Below are positions 13,122 through 24,834 of a stretch of DNA of 64,000 bases, piece after piece (the first letter of the stretch is position 1; each line of letters opens with the position of its first letter). The notes beneath the pieces were generated by a model that was not told where the DNA came from, ran no database searches, and saw nothing but the letters and a program-made list of their open reading frames with translations. Origin of the DNA: Pagrus major (lineage: Eukaryota > Chordata > Actinopteri > Spariformes > Sparidae). A program made the translations under genes and the position numbers. The DNA lies in NCBI RefSeq assembly GCF_040436345.1, contig NC_133235.1:18190660-18254659 (forward strand), written 5' to 3'.

Positions 13122-13564
13122 TTTATTTAACATAGGAAAGGTGACAGGAAATGGTTTAAAATCATCACATTTCAACATCACTCTCTGTAGTTTGTTAACA
13201 AATGTTGTACGGATATAAAAAAAGAAAAGAAAAACATAGCAGGTAAACACAATGTCATCATCAGTATCAATAAATACATTTGGATTCAAATATGCCACAT
13301 AAAAATGAGAACAGTTGGCTGACTGTACACTCCAACCCACACAAGCTTTTATGTTTTAAATGCAGAATCATTTTCACACCTTTATTTGGATGAATAGCTT
13401 TACAATACATTTGCAGCCATTACAATTCAAAACACGTTGTGCTTCTTCATCAGTACGAACACCGTGTATCCCCGGTGTAGCTCCCCACACATAAATATAC
13501 CAACTGTTCAACCATCCACAATCAAAGCAGATATTTTATTAACAACACAATGTGCAACTCCTCC
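13122..13564 (-). other. tmem236: Probable 3' UTR of tmem236
   Basis: The DNA after the tmem236 stop has no coding signal. Minus-strand AATAAA signals occur at 13535-13540 (25-30 bases after the stop) and 13122-13127 (about 440 bases after it). Either could set the 3' end; I favour the distal one because the proximal would leave almost no UTR. Confidence 0.45.
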
Positions 13565-14181
13565 TCAAAACATGGCCTGCCTTTTGAAAATCCTCAGCCT
13601 GGTCAGGAATGTAAAGTAGATAAAAGTCAGGCTCACCAGTACATTTTTCAACGGGTACAACACAGGAGTTACAAAACCAAACACGACGATCAGAGCGACT
13701 CGAATGACAAAGAAGGGAAGGTCCTGCAGAGCAAATCCAGCAGAAGACAGTAGAGGGTTGTTGGGAGTGATGGCCACACGGAGAGTAGACATGAAGGCCA
13801 CGATGTAGATCGGGAACACCCAGGCTGAGAAGAAGACCAACGGCTCTCCCGCCACTCTCACCAGCTCCACGGTGTCGAGCCAGAACATGAAGCTGTCCAC
13901 AAAAGCCTCCGCCCTGTCGTCCCTCCTCCACAGGAAGCGGAGAGGACCAGAGTAGGACCGGGGCCTTGAAGAGGAGGAGTACAGGTAGGCAGTGCTGGGC
14001 GCTCTTGAGCCAGCGAGGTCCCGCCATCTGCCTGGGGTGCTGCCGTTCCTGGCCTCTGGTTGGCCCTGGGTCAAACCATTCTGGCCTTCATCAGTGTGCA
14101 GCTGGCCGTTTACTGTGGTCACAGGTTCCAGGTGGGTGAGGACGGGGCCTGACATGTCAAGGTCAGGATCCAGGCCGTCTG
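13565..14181 (-). CDS. tmem236: tmem236 exon 4 (last coding exon)
   Basis: Acceptor TTTGCAG. The first two bases complete a codon split after exon 3. It encodes the polar loop (DGLDPDLDMSG onward), then hydrophobic segments around FFSAWVFPIYIVAF and FVIRVALIVVFGFVTPVLYP, and ends RIFKRQAMF-stop. A second AG three bases inside (CAG) offers an alternative acceptor that would drop one codon. Confidence 0.93.
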
Positions 14182-17100
14182 CTGCAAATGACAAGAGTAC
14201 ACACAACATCAGCTGTATTCAGCAGCATACGGAGATCAATAACTATCTTATCTGATCTTACCTTATCTTATCTTAATGCTCACTTGAACATTAATTACCA
14301 GTGTGTTACGTTTTGGCCACCAGTCCTAAGAGCAGACTCTATTTTTGAATCTTTCACTTTTGCTTTTGTTCACTCAACTAGTGTTTAATGTGCTGTATGA
14401 TGCGTGTGCTTTCCCTTCAACATTTAGAGCCAAAGAACACCTGAATTAATCAACGTTTCCACTCCGGGGCGTCCACTGATCACAGGGTTAGCACTGCGAT
14501 CCCCAGCTCCTCCTGTCCACATGGCCCAGTGACACTGAACCCCAAATTGCTCCAGATGGTCAGACTGTAGCTCATTGCTATCAGCGCCTGAGTGTGTTTG
14601 TGTGTCCATAGGTGAATATAAAGCAAATTGCAAAGCACTGCAAAGAAGTGCTATTAAATGTAGCCGTTTACCTCAAGTATGTGTTTCTTGCTCTGTATTT
14701 TGAGATTTTAGTAAAAACAACAAAAGGCTTTCTCATAAACTTTTAATATTGTCTTGGTTAAGTGTTCAGCACTTTCTTTTTTAACTTTTTATCGGTGTAC
14801 TGTGGCTACCTGCGACAAATACGCATAAAACAGTAAAAGTTGAAAGTGGTGGATAAACTGAAAATCAAATATATAGATGTGGTGTCAGTGTGCTGAAGAA
14901 AATGTGCTTTAGGGACTTTTGGGGGTGATTTTGGAAGTGGTTGTTTTAAAATGGTGCTGTAAAGTTGCATTAGAGAAGCACATACAGTATGCAGTATATC
15001 CTGGCTATCAGGACCAGATTAGCCTGCTCTTGGGCCCCAGGGGAAAGTGAGCTATGTGTCCCCCCACACCAGATGTTCCCCAAACTCTATCTGGAGATCC
15101 CAGAAACCAGCCACTACATCTACACTGGAATAGCACCATGCTCCAGGTTTGCAGTAGGTTAACTAACTTATGACATCTTGATTCAACCCAATTTGTTTAA
15201 AGGTGCAATATGTAAGAAGTTGGAATATTAACTAAAATTATCAACAGAATGTGAAGAAATTACAGTTTTGGCGTTATATGCAGAAGTTAGCATGCTAACC
15301 AGCTAGCCCTGGCCCGTCCAGGTGTAAAGCTCCTGTGCTAGCAGTGCTAACACCAACCCTCCCCCTGTGCACTGAGCTCTCAGTCCATATCACTGCCTGC
15401 ACAGAACTGATCAAACTAGCTAACAGCAGCTATAGTTAGCAGCAGTTCGCAGTTACTCTGGTGATATGCTGCCCCCTATTTGTTTTGAGTATGAATTCGA
15501 CATGTGGCCAATTCTTTCATGTTGCACTTTTATGGATACCTTTTAGACAGCAGACATTTTGACTTGTCATAGTTGGAAAAGTACCTGTGTAACTCATGGT
15601 GTGTTCAATTTAAACTGATAAATTGAGATATCCAAGATGGCTGCTACACTGATCAACAGTGTTTTTTTAGCACTTCCATCAGATTTATGTGCCATTAAAT
15701 CAGTCATAAACACAGTAGTGTCCAACTTATATGTGTGGAAAGTGGCTTTGCTGTTTGTACATGCATAATAACATGTAAAGTGTTGTTATTACTGGTATAA
15801 AGATATGGCTAAAAAATGGCTTACCTGACTTTTGCTGGTTTTCCAACTTGGCAATTGAACTTGGGTAATGTGTTATCCCAAGCTCTGACTTCCGAAGTAA
15901 ACTGAACGCACCATAACTACACTTTACTACTCTGTTCTATGAGTCATGACAGTGTGAGAGTGAGTCAGCTATGACAATACCAGTCATTTTACTATATACA
16001 TGTCAGAGCATCTGCCAGTTCATTAAAAAAAGCAGGATATACACACGCCTTCAAGACTTACATGATCCGAGGAGCCTGCAGGACCGAATCCTCTCTGTGA
16101 TGTCCACACAGATGAGGCACACAAGCACCAATGAGACGGGCAACTCATCGAAATGGTCGTGGATCCCGGGATTTCTGTCCACCTGCACCTGCAGTACAAC
16201 CAATAGCATTAAAAATAAATGTGAATTCAATAGCAGAAAGAACTGATCTGCCACTGAGAAATCATGAAGGATGAAGCAGGACGAAACTAAATGGAAACTC
16301 TTCATTACAACATTTGGCAGCGCTGAGAAAGAGGCACTCCTGCATTCCAAGTTTTAAGAAGCCATCTGATTTTATTACCCCATCATTACAGACATTAAGA
16401 TGGTACTGAATGCCTTTAACACGAGATTAAGAAATATTAAACGTATGAATATGTCTGACAGGTCTTTGTGGCCAGATTCTCTTATTTATGATCTTCCTTG
16501 TCCATTAATCAAACGGTTAAGGACACAGTGTTACATGCGTAAAGAGTCAAGTTTTCCTAAGAGCTGTGGATGGTATTAAAGTTTGGGTTAATGGCCAACG
16601 TGTTATGTTCACTGTGGGTTACTGAATACCCCGGATGGAGAGTTCAGTCTTGTGACGATGGACAAATTCCTTTTACTTGTGATGGTGTCAAAGTCCGTCT
16701 CAGTACACACAGAGAATATATTTGGATGCTACTTCAGGAAGCAAACTCTCAAGAGACTGAGTAGACCTGGTGACAGGCCATCGTTTTCTCTCTCTGTGGT
16801 GCAATGTGCCGTGTCAACCATCACTCAGTGAATAATTATAGTGATCTAAACACCATTCGCTCACACAAGGGGGTCATGAAACCAGTTTGTGCCTCAAATG
16901 GACTGTTTACAACAAAAATGCCTCTTCAAGGACCCCGTCGGAGCATGACAGAAAGAAATGTCAACAGGTGCTCCTCAGTGACGAGAGCGATCAGTCTCGA
17001 TGACATTACCTTGGAGCTGGTTATTAAAATAGCAAAGCACGGAAAAGTACACAGGAGGATATACGCCAGCGCTGTTGGTCTCCTGGAAAACAAATTAAGA

Positions 17101-19499
17101 TGTTTTAGTTCACATATAAATAATGATCCCAGTATTTTGTTGTGTCAAACTTTGGAACATTGTTCCAGTGCAACAAAGTCACTAAATATTTTTACTTCAT
17201 TTACTCAAGTACTGTAATTAAGTTCAGCTAAATACTATTTGCCACAGATGTAAGTATCACACCATGACTTCTATCCTACATAGTATATGGAAGCATATTG
17301 CTGCCACTCCAGAAACAGAAAAATGGATCAGTATCACGTTATAACATGAACGGTTTGATGTTATGGGATAGGATATTTTCACATTATAAGAATATATATA
17401 TATATATTTATATATATATTTATTTTAACGTCATTACAAAATACAAATTATATTATAACAAGAACCTTTCCTTTTCTTATTGTTATAATATAAAACATTT
17501 CATCTTGTATCTCTTGTAGAAAGATATTTTCATTTTATATTACTACATTATTACATATATATCTTTAAATGATATTGTTTTTTTGTTTCTCAAACGTTTT
17601 ATGTTTTAAAAAATATGTTGCGATGTTATAACAGTGAAACATTCAAGTTTTATCAAGACAAACAGTATATTTTTATTACAAGAGAAGATTCTTATTATAA
17701 GGTGATCAGTTTGCATGAGGTGATGTGATGTAATTCTTTGATATAATGTGAAAAACACATGTTAAAACAATAAACTTTTCACATTGTATTGTGATGCTGA
17801 TACTGATAATATGCTTCCGTACTTACCTTTATATACTATATATTATACATCCCCACTAACAATGTCAGATAGATGACATAGTAAAAAAGTGAGATGTATC
17901 TGAAGTGTAGAAGAGTAAGTTGCAAATGGTATCTAACTGGACTGAGTACATTAATGAGTATTTAGTAGCTTTCTTGCTCTGGAACAATATAAGTTTGACA
18001 CAATTATGTACGATTTCAAATAATAGCAGATGAATAGAGCCAAACTACTTTCACTGACCAGTCTACTGTTTGATTTTTGTCAGTGTGTTTATCTGCAGAC
18101 TAAGCGGCCGTAGGCTGCATTTAAGTATTTAATATGTTGACACATCTGAATTAACTGATTTTATCAAAAAATTTGAATTTGAATTTTTTGGCAATATGCT
18201 CTATAAAAGCCAAAATAAGTGTATATGATTGTTTTGATTGATTGGTTTATTGTATCAGCTGAAACTCTTCCACATTGTGCTTCCTTGATAGTAGTTACTG
18301 TCTAGATTAAAGAGAGAATGTGTAACTTTGGCTGAACAAAGGCCACTGTGGCCATAATTTACAATTATGCGAAAATGACAAATGCTGTAGTAGAGACGAG
18401 TGATAAAATCAGCGACTGCTGGTTATAAAGTGATGTCTAGCTTGCTATTGTTAGCTACCATAAGCTTCTGCTCACACCAGACAGGTGTGACAGTCAAACC
18501 TCAAAGTGTATCAAACTGAGCAAGACTGCATTTTATTGCTTTGAATTCAACTTTTCATTTGTAAGAAGATTTTGTTATTTCTTACGTAACATCGTCTTGC
18601 TTTAACATTACACATACAACACATATGAAACATGATGCTTTGCTTTAAAGGTGCACTATGTAGTTTTGGGGGAAGACATTTTAATCCAAAGAGAAAAATC
18701 TTCATTGACTGATTTTCAATGCCTAAACAAACTAAATAAACAAACTATCTTTGTTTTCATGACTGAATAAACAAACTGACCTTAAAGGACAGTTAATACT
18801 GTTTTCATAACAGGCCCTGCCACCTTTCTAGCTTCTAACAGTGTTCTGGGGACCTTATCTTCCTCTGAGAACAGCTTGTTCATTCAGTTATGGAAAAAAT
18901 GAATATTTCTGAGTTTGTATTATTACCTCATTAAAATTGCAAATATCACAATACTGACTTTGAATGTTCTCTCCAAAACTACATAGTGCCCCTTTAAGTA
19001 TATTTTACTGATATTACTTCTTTTAATTAATTAGGAGCTTCAGTTTTTCCTCCAAATACTGCGTTGTTCATTATTATTCAAGTGTTTCCTCCTTGTCAAT
19101 TTTATTTATGTAGCAACAAACTGCAAATCTGCTCTTAAAAGGTATTCTCATTATTCTGACTTTGTTCATTTCTCCATATCATCTCTCATTTGTTCACGTA
19201 GATAGTTTGACATTGACTACAAGACTTCCCAACATCTGTACTCACCACTGTGTGATCTCTGAGACGAACCTCCGCCGCTTCAGGATCAGATATTTCAGAG
19301 GAGCCCACACCAGCAGTGTCGCAGTGGTCACATAGGCGATAGAGACCGCCACCACCAGCCAGTAGGCCGTCAGATTATCTCCTTGCACATCATGTACGAT
19401 TCTGGCAAACCTCTCCATAATCACAAAGATGGGTATGATGAGGGCTGCAAACTGCAGCACCTCATACAGGATGAGCTTGACTGTCTTCCCTGAGAGCAT
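13565..19499 (-). CDS. tmem236: TMEM236, multipass membrane protein (complete, 4 exons)
   Basis: Exons on the minus strand are 19246-19499, 17010-17082, 16062-16188 and 13565-14181. They sum to 1,071 nt, or 356 residues plus stop, close to the roughly 350 of human TMEM236. Exon phases (2, 0, 1) join exactly, and every junction is GT-AG. Predicted membrane segments are near residues 6-28, 46-72, 91-107, 126-143, about 240-270 and about 285-335, with a polar, disordered loop (about 152-215) in between. The basic KRRR run at 74-77 follows the second segment. The start codon is the first ATG in frame with the conserved N-terminus (LSGKTVKLILYEVLQFAAL). The biochemical role of the family is not established; it is known as an integral membrane protein. 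Identity rests on the N-terminal and PVSLVL/VDI motifs and on having STAM as neighbour. Confidence 0.93.
15196..15532 (+). mobile_element. Miniature inverted-repeat element in tmem236 intron 3
   Basis: The left end AAAGGTGCAATATGTAAGAA and the reverse complement of the right end, AAAAGTGCAACATGAAAGAA, agree at most positions, so the two ends are inverted repeats about 335 bp apart. No protein is encoded. A partial relative lies at 9781-10000. It also contains a perfect TTAGCATGCTAA palindrome at 15287-15298. Confidence 0.75.
15540..15920. repeat. Degenerate repeat sharing 'aagatggctgc' with 61090
   Basis: The phrase ccaagatggctgctacactg with atcaacag appears here (about 15632) and again at 61090-61120 (ccaagatggctgctgtgcac, atcaacag). 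The two copies lie in intron 3 of tmem236 and in the right-hand non-coding region. Class unknown. Confidence 0.45.
16062..16188 (-). CDS. tmem236: tmem236 exon 3
   Basis: 127 bp between acceptor TACTGCAG and donor GTAAGT. It enters in phase 0 and leaves in phase 1. It encodes VQVDRNPGIHDHFDELPVSL and the membrane segment VLVCLICVDI followed by ERIRSCR. Confidence 0.92.
16250..17000. other. tmem236 intron 2, no feature seen
   Basis: Intronic DNA between exons 3 and 2. Open frames on the plus strand lack domain support. I see nothing else here. Confidence 0.5.
17010..17082 (-). CDS. tmem236: tmem236 exon 2 (73 bp, found by phase)
   Basis: A short exon between acceptor TTGTTTTCCAG and donor GTAATG. 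The first G completes Trp-85, split after exon 1; the remaining 24 codons read RPTALAYILLCTFPCFAILI and TSSK, a hydrophobic segment. It ends in phase 0, as exon 3 requires. A plus-strand frame (16804-17217) overlaps it but is only its shadow. Confidence 0.9.
17386..17800. repeat. AT-rich stretch with (TA)n
   Basis: The (AT)n run at about 17392-17420 is followed by very A+T-rich intron sequence with several ttataatataa-type motifs. It lies in tmem236 intron 1. Confidence 0.7.
18645..18997 (+). mobile_element. Miniature inverted-repeat element in tmem236 intron 1
   Basis: The left end AAAGGTGCACTATGTAGTTT and the right end, read on the other strand, AAAGGGGCACTATGTAGTTT, differ at one position in 20 and continue matching (TGG). 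It is about 350 bp and non-coding. The interior contains tandem-like aaacaaactaaataaacaaac phrases. The element is non-autonomous; the mobilising family cannot be told from the ends alone. Confidence 0.8.
19246..19499 (-). CDS. tmem236: tmem236 exon 1 (first coding exon)
   Basis: It encodes residues 1-84 plus two bases of codon 85 and ends at donor GTGAGT. It holds the first two membrane segments (EVLQFAALIIPIFVIMERFA and YWLVVAVSIAYVTTATLLVW). The open frame extends upstream to 19709, but the extra 70 residues are not conserved in the family and are read as 5' leader. Confidence 0.93.
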
Positions 19500-19660
19500 G
19501 GTCTCTGAACACCAGTTGCTGGTCTGAACTTGGAGCCAAAGACTTTGACAATCATCTCCCACGAAACGAGCCTGTCGGGCCGTTGGACTCTGCACACTGA
19601 CACTGCTTACACTGCAGCGGAGGCTGTATTCTTTTATTGCTGAGGTAATGAGGTGGTCAT

Positions 19661-19673
19661 GCCTTTTTATGGG
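19661..19673 (-). promoter_or_regulatory. Possible TATA-like box of tmem236
   Basis: On the minus strand CCCATAAAAAGGC lies about 160 bp upstream of the tmem236 ATG, a plausible distance for a promoter with a leader of about 130 bases. Position and sequence are the only support. Confidence 0.3.
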
Positions 19674-19709
19674 CTCACAAAGACGAGCACTCCTATCCCA
19701 TAATTTCAA

Positions 19710-20720
19710 GGAGAAAATTACCCTGAGCTCACAGCTGAAATTTACACGAGCACTGGAAAAAGTACTAGATTACATTCGGACAACATTACATTGCATTAGA
19801 TGATCAAAATAATAAACAGAATTGTAAAAATACAAATTGTTAATATTGAATCGAACTGCAACACAATTAAAAATGTAATGTGAAATTGGACAGTTCCTAA
19901 TAATTCCTACCACAGTGACCTGCTCTGTGGCTGTTAGGACATTTGTCTTTATCTAGCCTGTTGTATACTTTACTAAATTTCTTCTATCCAGCCTTTCTCA
20001 GGTCTCAAATACCCTGATCTCCATCTAGTGGCCAGGCAGTGGACAATATTAGAAGCTCTTGAAATTTATGACTCTCACATTGTATGTAAGTAATAAGTAG
20101 GACACAAATACAAGTTACTCACATGAAAAAGGTTTCAGAGTATGACATCAAAATGTTGTTTTAAGTCAGCAGCGTAACAGTTTTGGGGAAAAACATCTTC
20201 AGGTATTATACAGTCAGATTCTTGTTTATTTGATACGCCTCACTAATGCTAAAGCTAATGCATCTGATTGGACAGTACTTCAATAAATTCTACCTTGATG
20301 AAGGTAATATTGTTCAGTTTTTGTTGAAACAGTTTTAGACACGTCTTCATTGGACTGTATGGTCATTTTGGGGGATTTAATTTAAGGCAGCTGTGACTAA
20401 TGAACTGGCAGTTGAGTGCATTTTAAAAGTTTAATGCTCAAAAAACAAGCTGTATGTGTTTTATGAAGACTGTGGCTGTGGTTCGATCAGATTTGATTAG
20501 CAACATAAGCAAATAATCCCACAACTTTTATTATGTTTTGAGCCAAATGTTGCTAAAATCTGATTGGTGCACAGAAATATGAGAAAACACCCGTTTTTCC
20601 AACTGAACTTAAAGAAAATAATGTGTTCATGTTGGACCCCATCACTCATAGCTGGAGCTGATTGACAAAATGTGTTTTTTAAAGGCCTTATAATCTCCTG
20701 AAAATGCCTCTCAATTGTAA
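19710..20720. other. Intergenic DNA between tmem236 and stam
   Basis: 5' flank of tmem236. No gene or strong repeat is seen. The phrase tctccatctagtggcc at about 20018 resembles wording found in other fish repeats but is too short to call. Confidence 0.45.
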
Positions 20721-20722
20721 AG

Positions 20723-21146
20723 TTAAAGGGGAAGTCTGGTATATTTCAACATGGCTGTACTCAGTAGATCACTGCAACACCGGCTGCAACGTAAACCCTG
20801 AGGGCAACCGTCCAAGTACATCAACTAAAAGTGCTTGTTTTCGCCCCTGATTGTTATTCCAAGTGTCTGAAAGCATTTCAGAAAGTATCCCAACAAAGAC
20901 AGACTTTTTTTTGTTCAAGAGTAAAGTCATTTTTGTTTAACTAGAAAAAAAAGCAGCTTTGTTGCTCTTGCTGAATCCACCAGGCTCCATTTACAGAAGC
21001 AGAGATGTTCTCATCTTAAAACAAACGACTCAAACTTGACAGAAACAAAATGAAACTCACCAAAACCTTTTGGACATATAGGTCATTTAAACACCAAAAT
21101 ATGTAAGTATAGTGTCAAGGTTTAAAAACAACAAATTCCCCTTCAA
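20723..21146 (+). mobile_element. Possible miniature element, TTAAAGGGGAA ends
   Basis: The left end ttaaaggggaagtctgg and the right end (other strand: tttgaaggggaatttg) share the AAGGGGAA core in inverted orientation, about 425 bp apart. The interior is non-coding. The inverted ends are short and imperfect, so this is a moderate call. Confidence 0.5.
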
Positions 21147-21436
21147 ATATAACTAGATAAAAACAGAAATTGTATTTATTTTACCTGAAAAAACAAGGTC
21201 CAAGAACAGGGAGCCATTGATATTATTCTGTACATTTGGCCTGGTTTTATTGTGAATACCAATTAATAAGTATGGTTAAAAGAATACATACAAACAGCAG
21301 GGTACAAGTTTAGACAGAAACTTTACAATAATGATGTTGTTTTAAAACATAAAAACAGGCAGCATCTCAATCCTGTGCAATAAAGTTACATCGGGGCTGC
21401 AGTCCAACACTGTGGTGCAACAAGATGTCACGTTTG

Positions 21437-21457
21437 GATGATGATGATGATGATGAT
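21437..21457 (+). repeat. (GAT)n microsatellite
   Basis: Seven GAT units; they give a false poly-His run on the minus strand. Confidence 0.9.
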
Positions 21458-21798
21458 TAACTGGCTCCTGGTCTCGTGGTCCCAGAATAGCTGCTACTTT
21501 TTTTTTTTTTATCATATTTGATATTTTCAGCCCTCTTTGATCCAACATTAACACTATTTCACTCTTACTTTTAGTTAAAGGCAGCAAAGAAAACAACAAA
21601 ATAAAAGATTCTTGTTTTTGAATCAACTATATTAATGCAAAAAAATCAAGTTCTGGAGAATAAATTGTCCTCTTGTTGCCCAGGTACCGAGCTTAAGTTT
21701 GGGGTTGTTTTATACTCTTAAGGCGGCACAGGGATGGCAAAGAGGATTGCATCTGAAAAATAGTATCGCGAGAGAAGTTGACATCAGATCCTCAACAC

Positions 21799-22161
21799 TA
21801 GGGCTGCAACTACAATTTTTTCGGCTTATTATTTGCGTGATTAATCGATTAATCGTTTAGTCTGTAAAGGTCAAAAAATTGTGAAAAAAATGTGAAAAAA
21901 TGTTCATCACAATTTCTCGAGTCCAAAGTGACGTCTTCAAATCGCTTCTTTTGTTCAACCATTGGTCCAAAATCCAAAGACTCTTCATTTATCACCATAA
22001 ATGACGAAAAGAAGCGGCAAATTCTTACATTTAAGAAGCTGGATACATCAAATTTACATCAAAAATGACTGAAAAGATTAATCAATTATCAAAATAGTTA
22101 ATTATAGGTAATAGGTAATTAATTCCTTCGATCAACTAATTGATTAATTGCTGCAGCTCTA
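21799..22161 (+). mobile_element. hAT-type miniature element with 8-bp target duplication
   Basis: The ends TAGGGCTGCAAC and GCTGCAGCTCTA are inverted repeats. The flanking eight bases are ctcaacac (21791-21798) and atcaacac (22162-22169), matching at seven of eight. An 8-bp target duplication and TAGGG/CAGGG-type ends are typical of the hAT superfamily. The 363-bp body encodes nothing; it carries attaatcgattaatcg and agtgacgtcttcaaat, which identify the copies at 5336-5460 and 27213-27533. Confidence 0.85.
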
Positions 22162-22199
22162 ATCAACACACCAATTTGCCCTGCAATTGGAAAATCGAG

Positions 22200-23860
22200 T
22201 TCAACACAAACTGCCCGGAAATTCCTTCATGTAGCTTCATTCAACATAATACAACCAAAGATAAATAATCTTCCTGCTTCATTAGCTTTTTGCAAACAAA
22301 TCAGTATTTGCAAACATCAACTCTTTCCCACTGACTTTTAACATGTAGTAGTATGTTATGAGAAGCAGACTTTGTACAATATTTGATCTTAATCAAGGCG
22401 TCACTGTTACTACAGTAACGACAGTTTAGTGGGACCTTGGGAAAGAGGTGTTTATAAATCCTGACTGTACCTTCCAGAATCGTAGGAACCTTATTTCAGT
22501 TCTGCTTCAGGTAGAATTTGTTTTTAGTGTTAGACAGCTCTGAGAAAGGACAGGTTTGTAATGCGTGGGGAGGTTCGATCAGTTTTTCACATTACCATTT
22601 GACCCTACAGTACAATAAGCATGTATCAAACACAGAGAGAAATGTCCATGTTCTCATGTGAGCGATTTTAAATATACAACTAAGTTCGGCAGAATATCGC
22701 AAATTCCGCTTTTCTGTGAATACATACATCCTGCACTGCTTCTCCATTTAAAATAGCATAACAATAATCAAAACATAAATTAAAATGCACTACAAAAAAA
22801 ACCAACATAGTATTCATTTTTCAACACTGACTAAAGAGATGCTTCAAAGACACTGGGGCCGTTCGGAGAGTTCGCCCCATAGTAGCCAAGTCTGTGGTAC
22901 TAGTCTGTTAATACAGCCCCTGAATGGAGACGGAGCGAAACCCTACATCCACCAACAGGGATCTAGAGCTTCTCAATTTGAAAAGGAAAACTCTGCAGTA
23001 TGAAGTAAGGAGTCGATCGAGATAAGAAAAGAAAAAATATCTTGTTTTCCGGCATGTGAGTTTTTTTTTTTTTTCCATTTTGTTCTCTTTGGCTTTTACA
23101 CCTTTAATTCAGCAGGGACATCACGGCTGCAGAGTTCACCTTTAAAAGGCTGAGAGAAACACCCGGAGCTGTGCTAACATACAGCCCACCATGAGGTCAT
23201 CATGTGGCTTCACTACTAGTTCAGTACAGTATATACAAGAGACATGTGCATGCTTAATCCCCCTGGTTTCTTTTCCCTCCAAAAACAAAGTGGCTTCAGT
23301 TTGATACTTCTAAAATTCAACGACATATACAGGATGTAGTAGCCTAACGATTTCTGCATCGCTAAAAGTCCTTTTTCTGATCAAAAAAAGAAAAGAAAAG
23401 AAATGTAAGTCGACGCACCCTTTTTGTGACGTGATTAGCAGTTGCTTTAAGTGGGTGGGAAGGCTGTGGCATGTTAGTGTGTGAGTGAAGGTAAACTATC
23501 ACATACTGCTGAGGATGTGTGAACCAACGGGTGCAACCATGTTTAGTGTGTGTTTGTGTCCACTGCTGTACACCTGGCGGTAGTGTGTCGGAGTATTGTG
23601 TGTGTGTGTGTGTGTGTGTGTCTATGTGTGGCTCCAGTGGGCACGTTAAGGGGTGGTGTGAAGGACTGCCTGTGCGTAATTCACACTTGATCAAATAGTA
23701 ATTGCATATATATTTTGTGGTTGAAGTGGCTGCAGTTACACTTGTTTTCTTTTTGGTAACGTCTTATTTAACAGGTCTGTAATTTCTGAATATTTTCTAG
23801 GAAAATATTATGGAATTTTATACTAATTAAAAGTTAAAATACTGTAGATTAACAGTTAAA
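22200..23860 (-). other. Possible long 3' UTR of stam
   Basis: No gene or clear transposon is seen here except the TG microsatellite at 23597-23621. The stam stop lies at 25499-25501. Minus-strand AATAAA signals occur at 23866-23871 and near 21174-21179 and 21246-21251, so the stam transcript could run into this region. The region has no protein-coding signal of its own. Confidence 0.3.
23597..23621 (+). repeat. (TG)n microsatellite
   Basis: A 25-bp alternating T/G tract downstream of stam. Confidence 0.95.
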
Positions 23861-23880
23861 TTCACTTTATTAGTGTAACT

Positions 23881-24834
23881 TACGGGGACAGTTCACTCTA
23901 AAATCAAAAATGCGTATTTTCTCCTTAACTGTAGAGCTATATATCCATCTAGATTGTTCTAGTGTGAGCTTTAGAGATGTCTGCCTTATCTCTACATTTG
24001 AAAACAGCAATGTCTCTTTTCAGAAATCATGACCCAGGTACTCAAGATGATCCACAGACCTTGTTGTGAGCAGTTTCATGTAGGAACTATTTTCTTTCTA
24101 CCAAACTACACTGTATCACTGTGCAGAAGGAAGTGAGAATCATACTTGCCAACCTTGAGACCCAAAAATTTGAGGTTCAAGGACTTACTTTGAATTCTCA
24201 GAAAACAACGCAGAATAATTTGTCCTCTAGCGTAAATTTGCGTAAAGAGTAATATTTATCACTTTTCATTTTTTTAACACTGCCCTTTATAGAGTCACGC
24301 CACTGCCCTCTGTTTGTCCGCCTATTGATGGTGATTGACGTTAGTGCGCCCCGCGTGATTGTCAGAAAAATCGACACAGCAGATTTCACATCCCCTTCCC
24401 TTTAAAACTTGATGTAGTAAACGTTAATTCTTCTCTTCTCATCTGAAATTTGTTTAAATATTCTTTCTCCTCTCTTCTTTTTCTCTCACTCACTGACTAC
24501 ACACTGTACTTCTTCAGGTTATGATTACTAAAAAAGGGAAAAACTGAATTGTCATCAATCGGGAGAAATACAGGAGAATTGTGATCCCTGGAGGAAACCA
24601 TGGAAATTACAAGTAAACAGGAGTCTCCCAGGAAAATCGGGAGGGTTGGCAAGTATGGTGAGCATCTGCTCATGGACGAGGAGCTAGCTAACACTACAGC
24701 TCAGCTGAGGAGGACCGATTAATGTTTACATCCAGCTCTGTCCCGAGCACGAGCCTCAAGCAGCTCACACCAAAACAATCTAGATGGGTAAATAAAAAAA
24801 AAAAAGTTATTTTTTGTGTGAACTGTCCCTTTAA
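23881..24834 (+). mobile_element. Miniature inverted-repeat element, interrupted
   Basis: The left end ggggacagttcactctaaaa and the right end (other strand: aaagggacagttcacac) are inverted repeats. The interior (gtctgcctta, aaatcatgacccaggtactc, tagctaacactacagctcag) is of a type I recognise as very common in spiny-rayed fish. The element is split by another at 24141-24657; removing that insertion leaves about 430 bp. It therefore pre-dates the inner insertion. Confidence 0.8.
24141..24657 (+). mobile_element. Inner element with 8-bp target duplication, nested
   Basis: The ends CATACTTGCCAACCTTGAG and (other strand) CATACTTGCCAACCCTCCC are inverted repeats over at least 14 bases. Flanks are gtgagaat (24133-24140) and gtgagcat (24658-24665), an 8-bp duplication with one difference. 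A 517-bp body with no coding frame indicates a non-autonomous copy. An 8-bp duplication fits hAT or P superfamilies; ends beginning CAT lean towards P-like elements, but the family is inferred. Confidence 0.85.

Noticed and set aside
19500-19709. Upstream 70-codon extension of tmem236
   Set aside because: The open frame continues, but the residues are not conserved in the family and the downstream ATG matches the known N-terminus.
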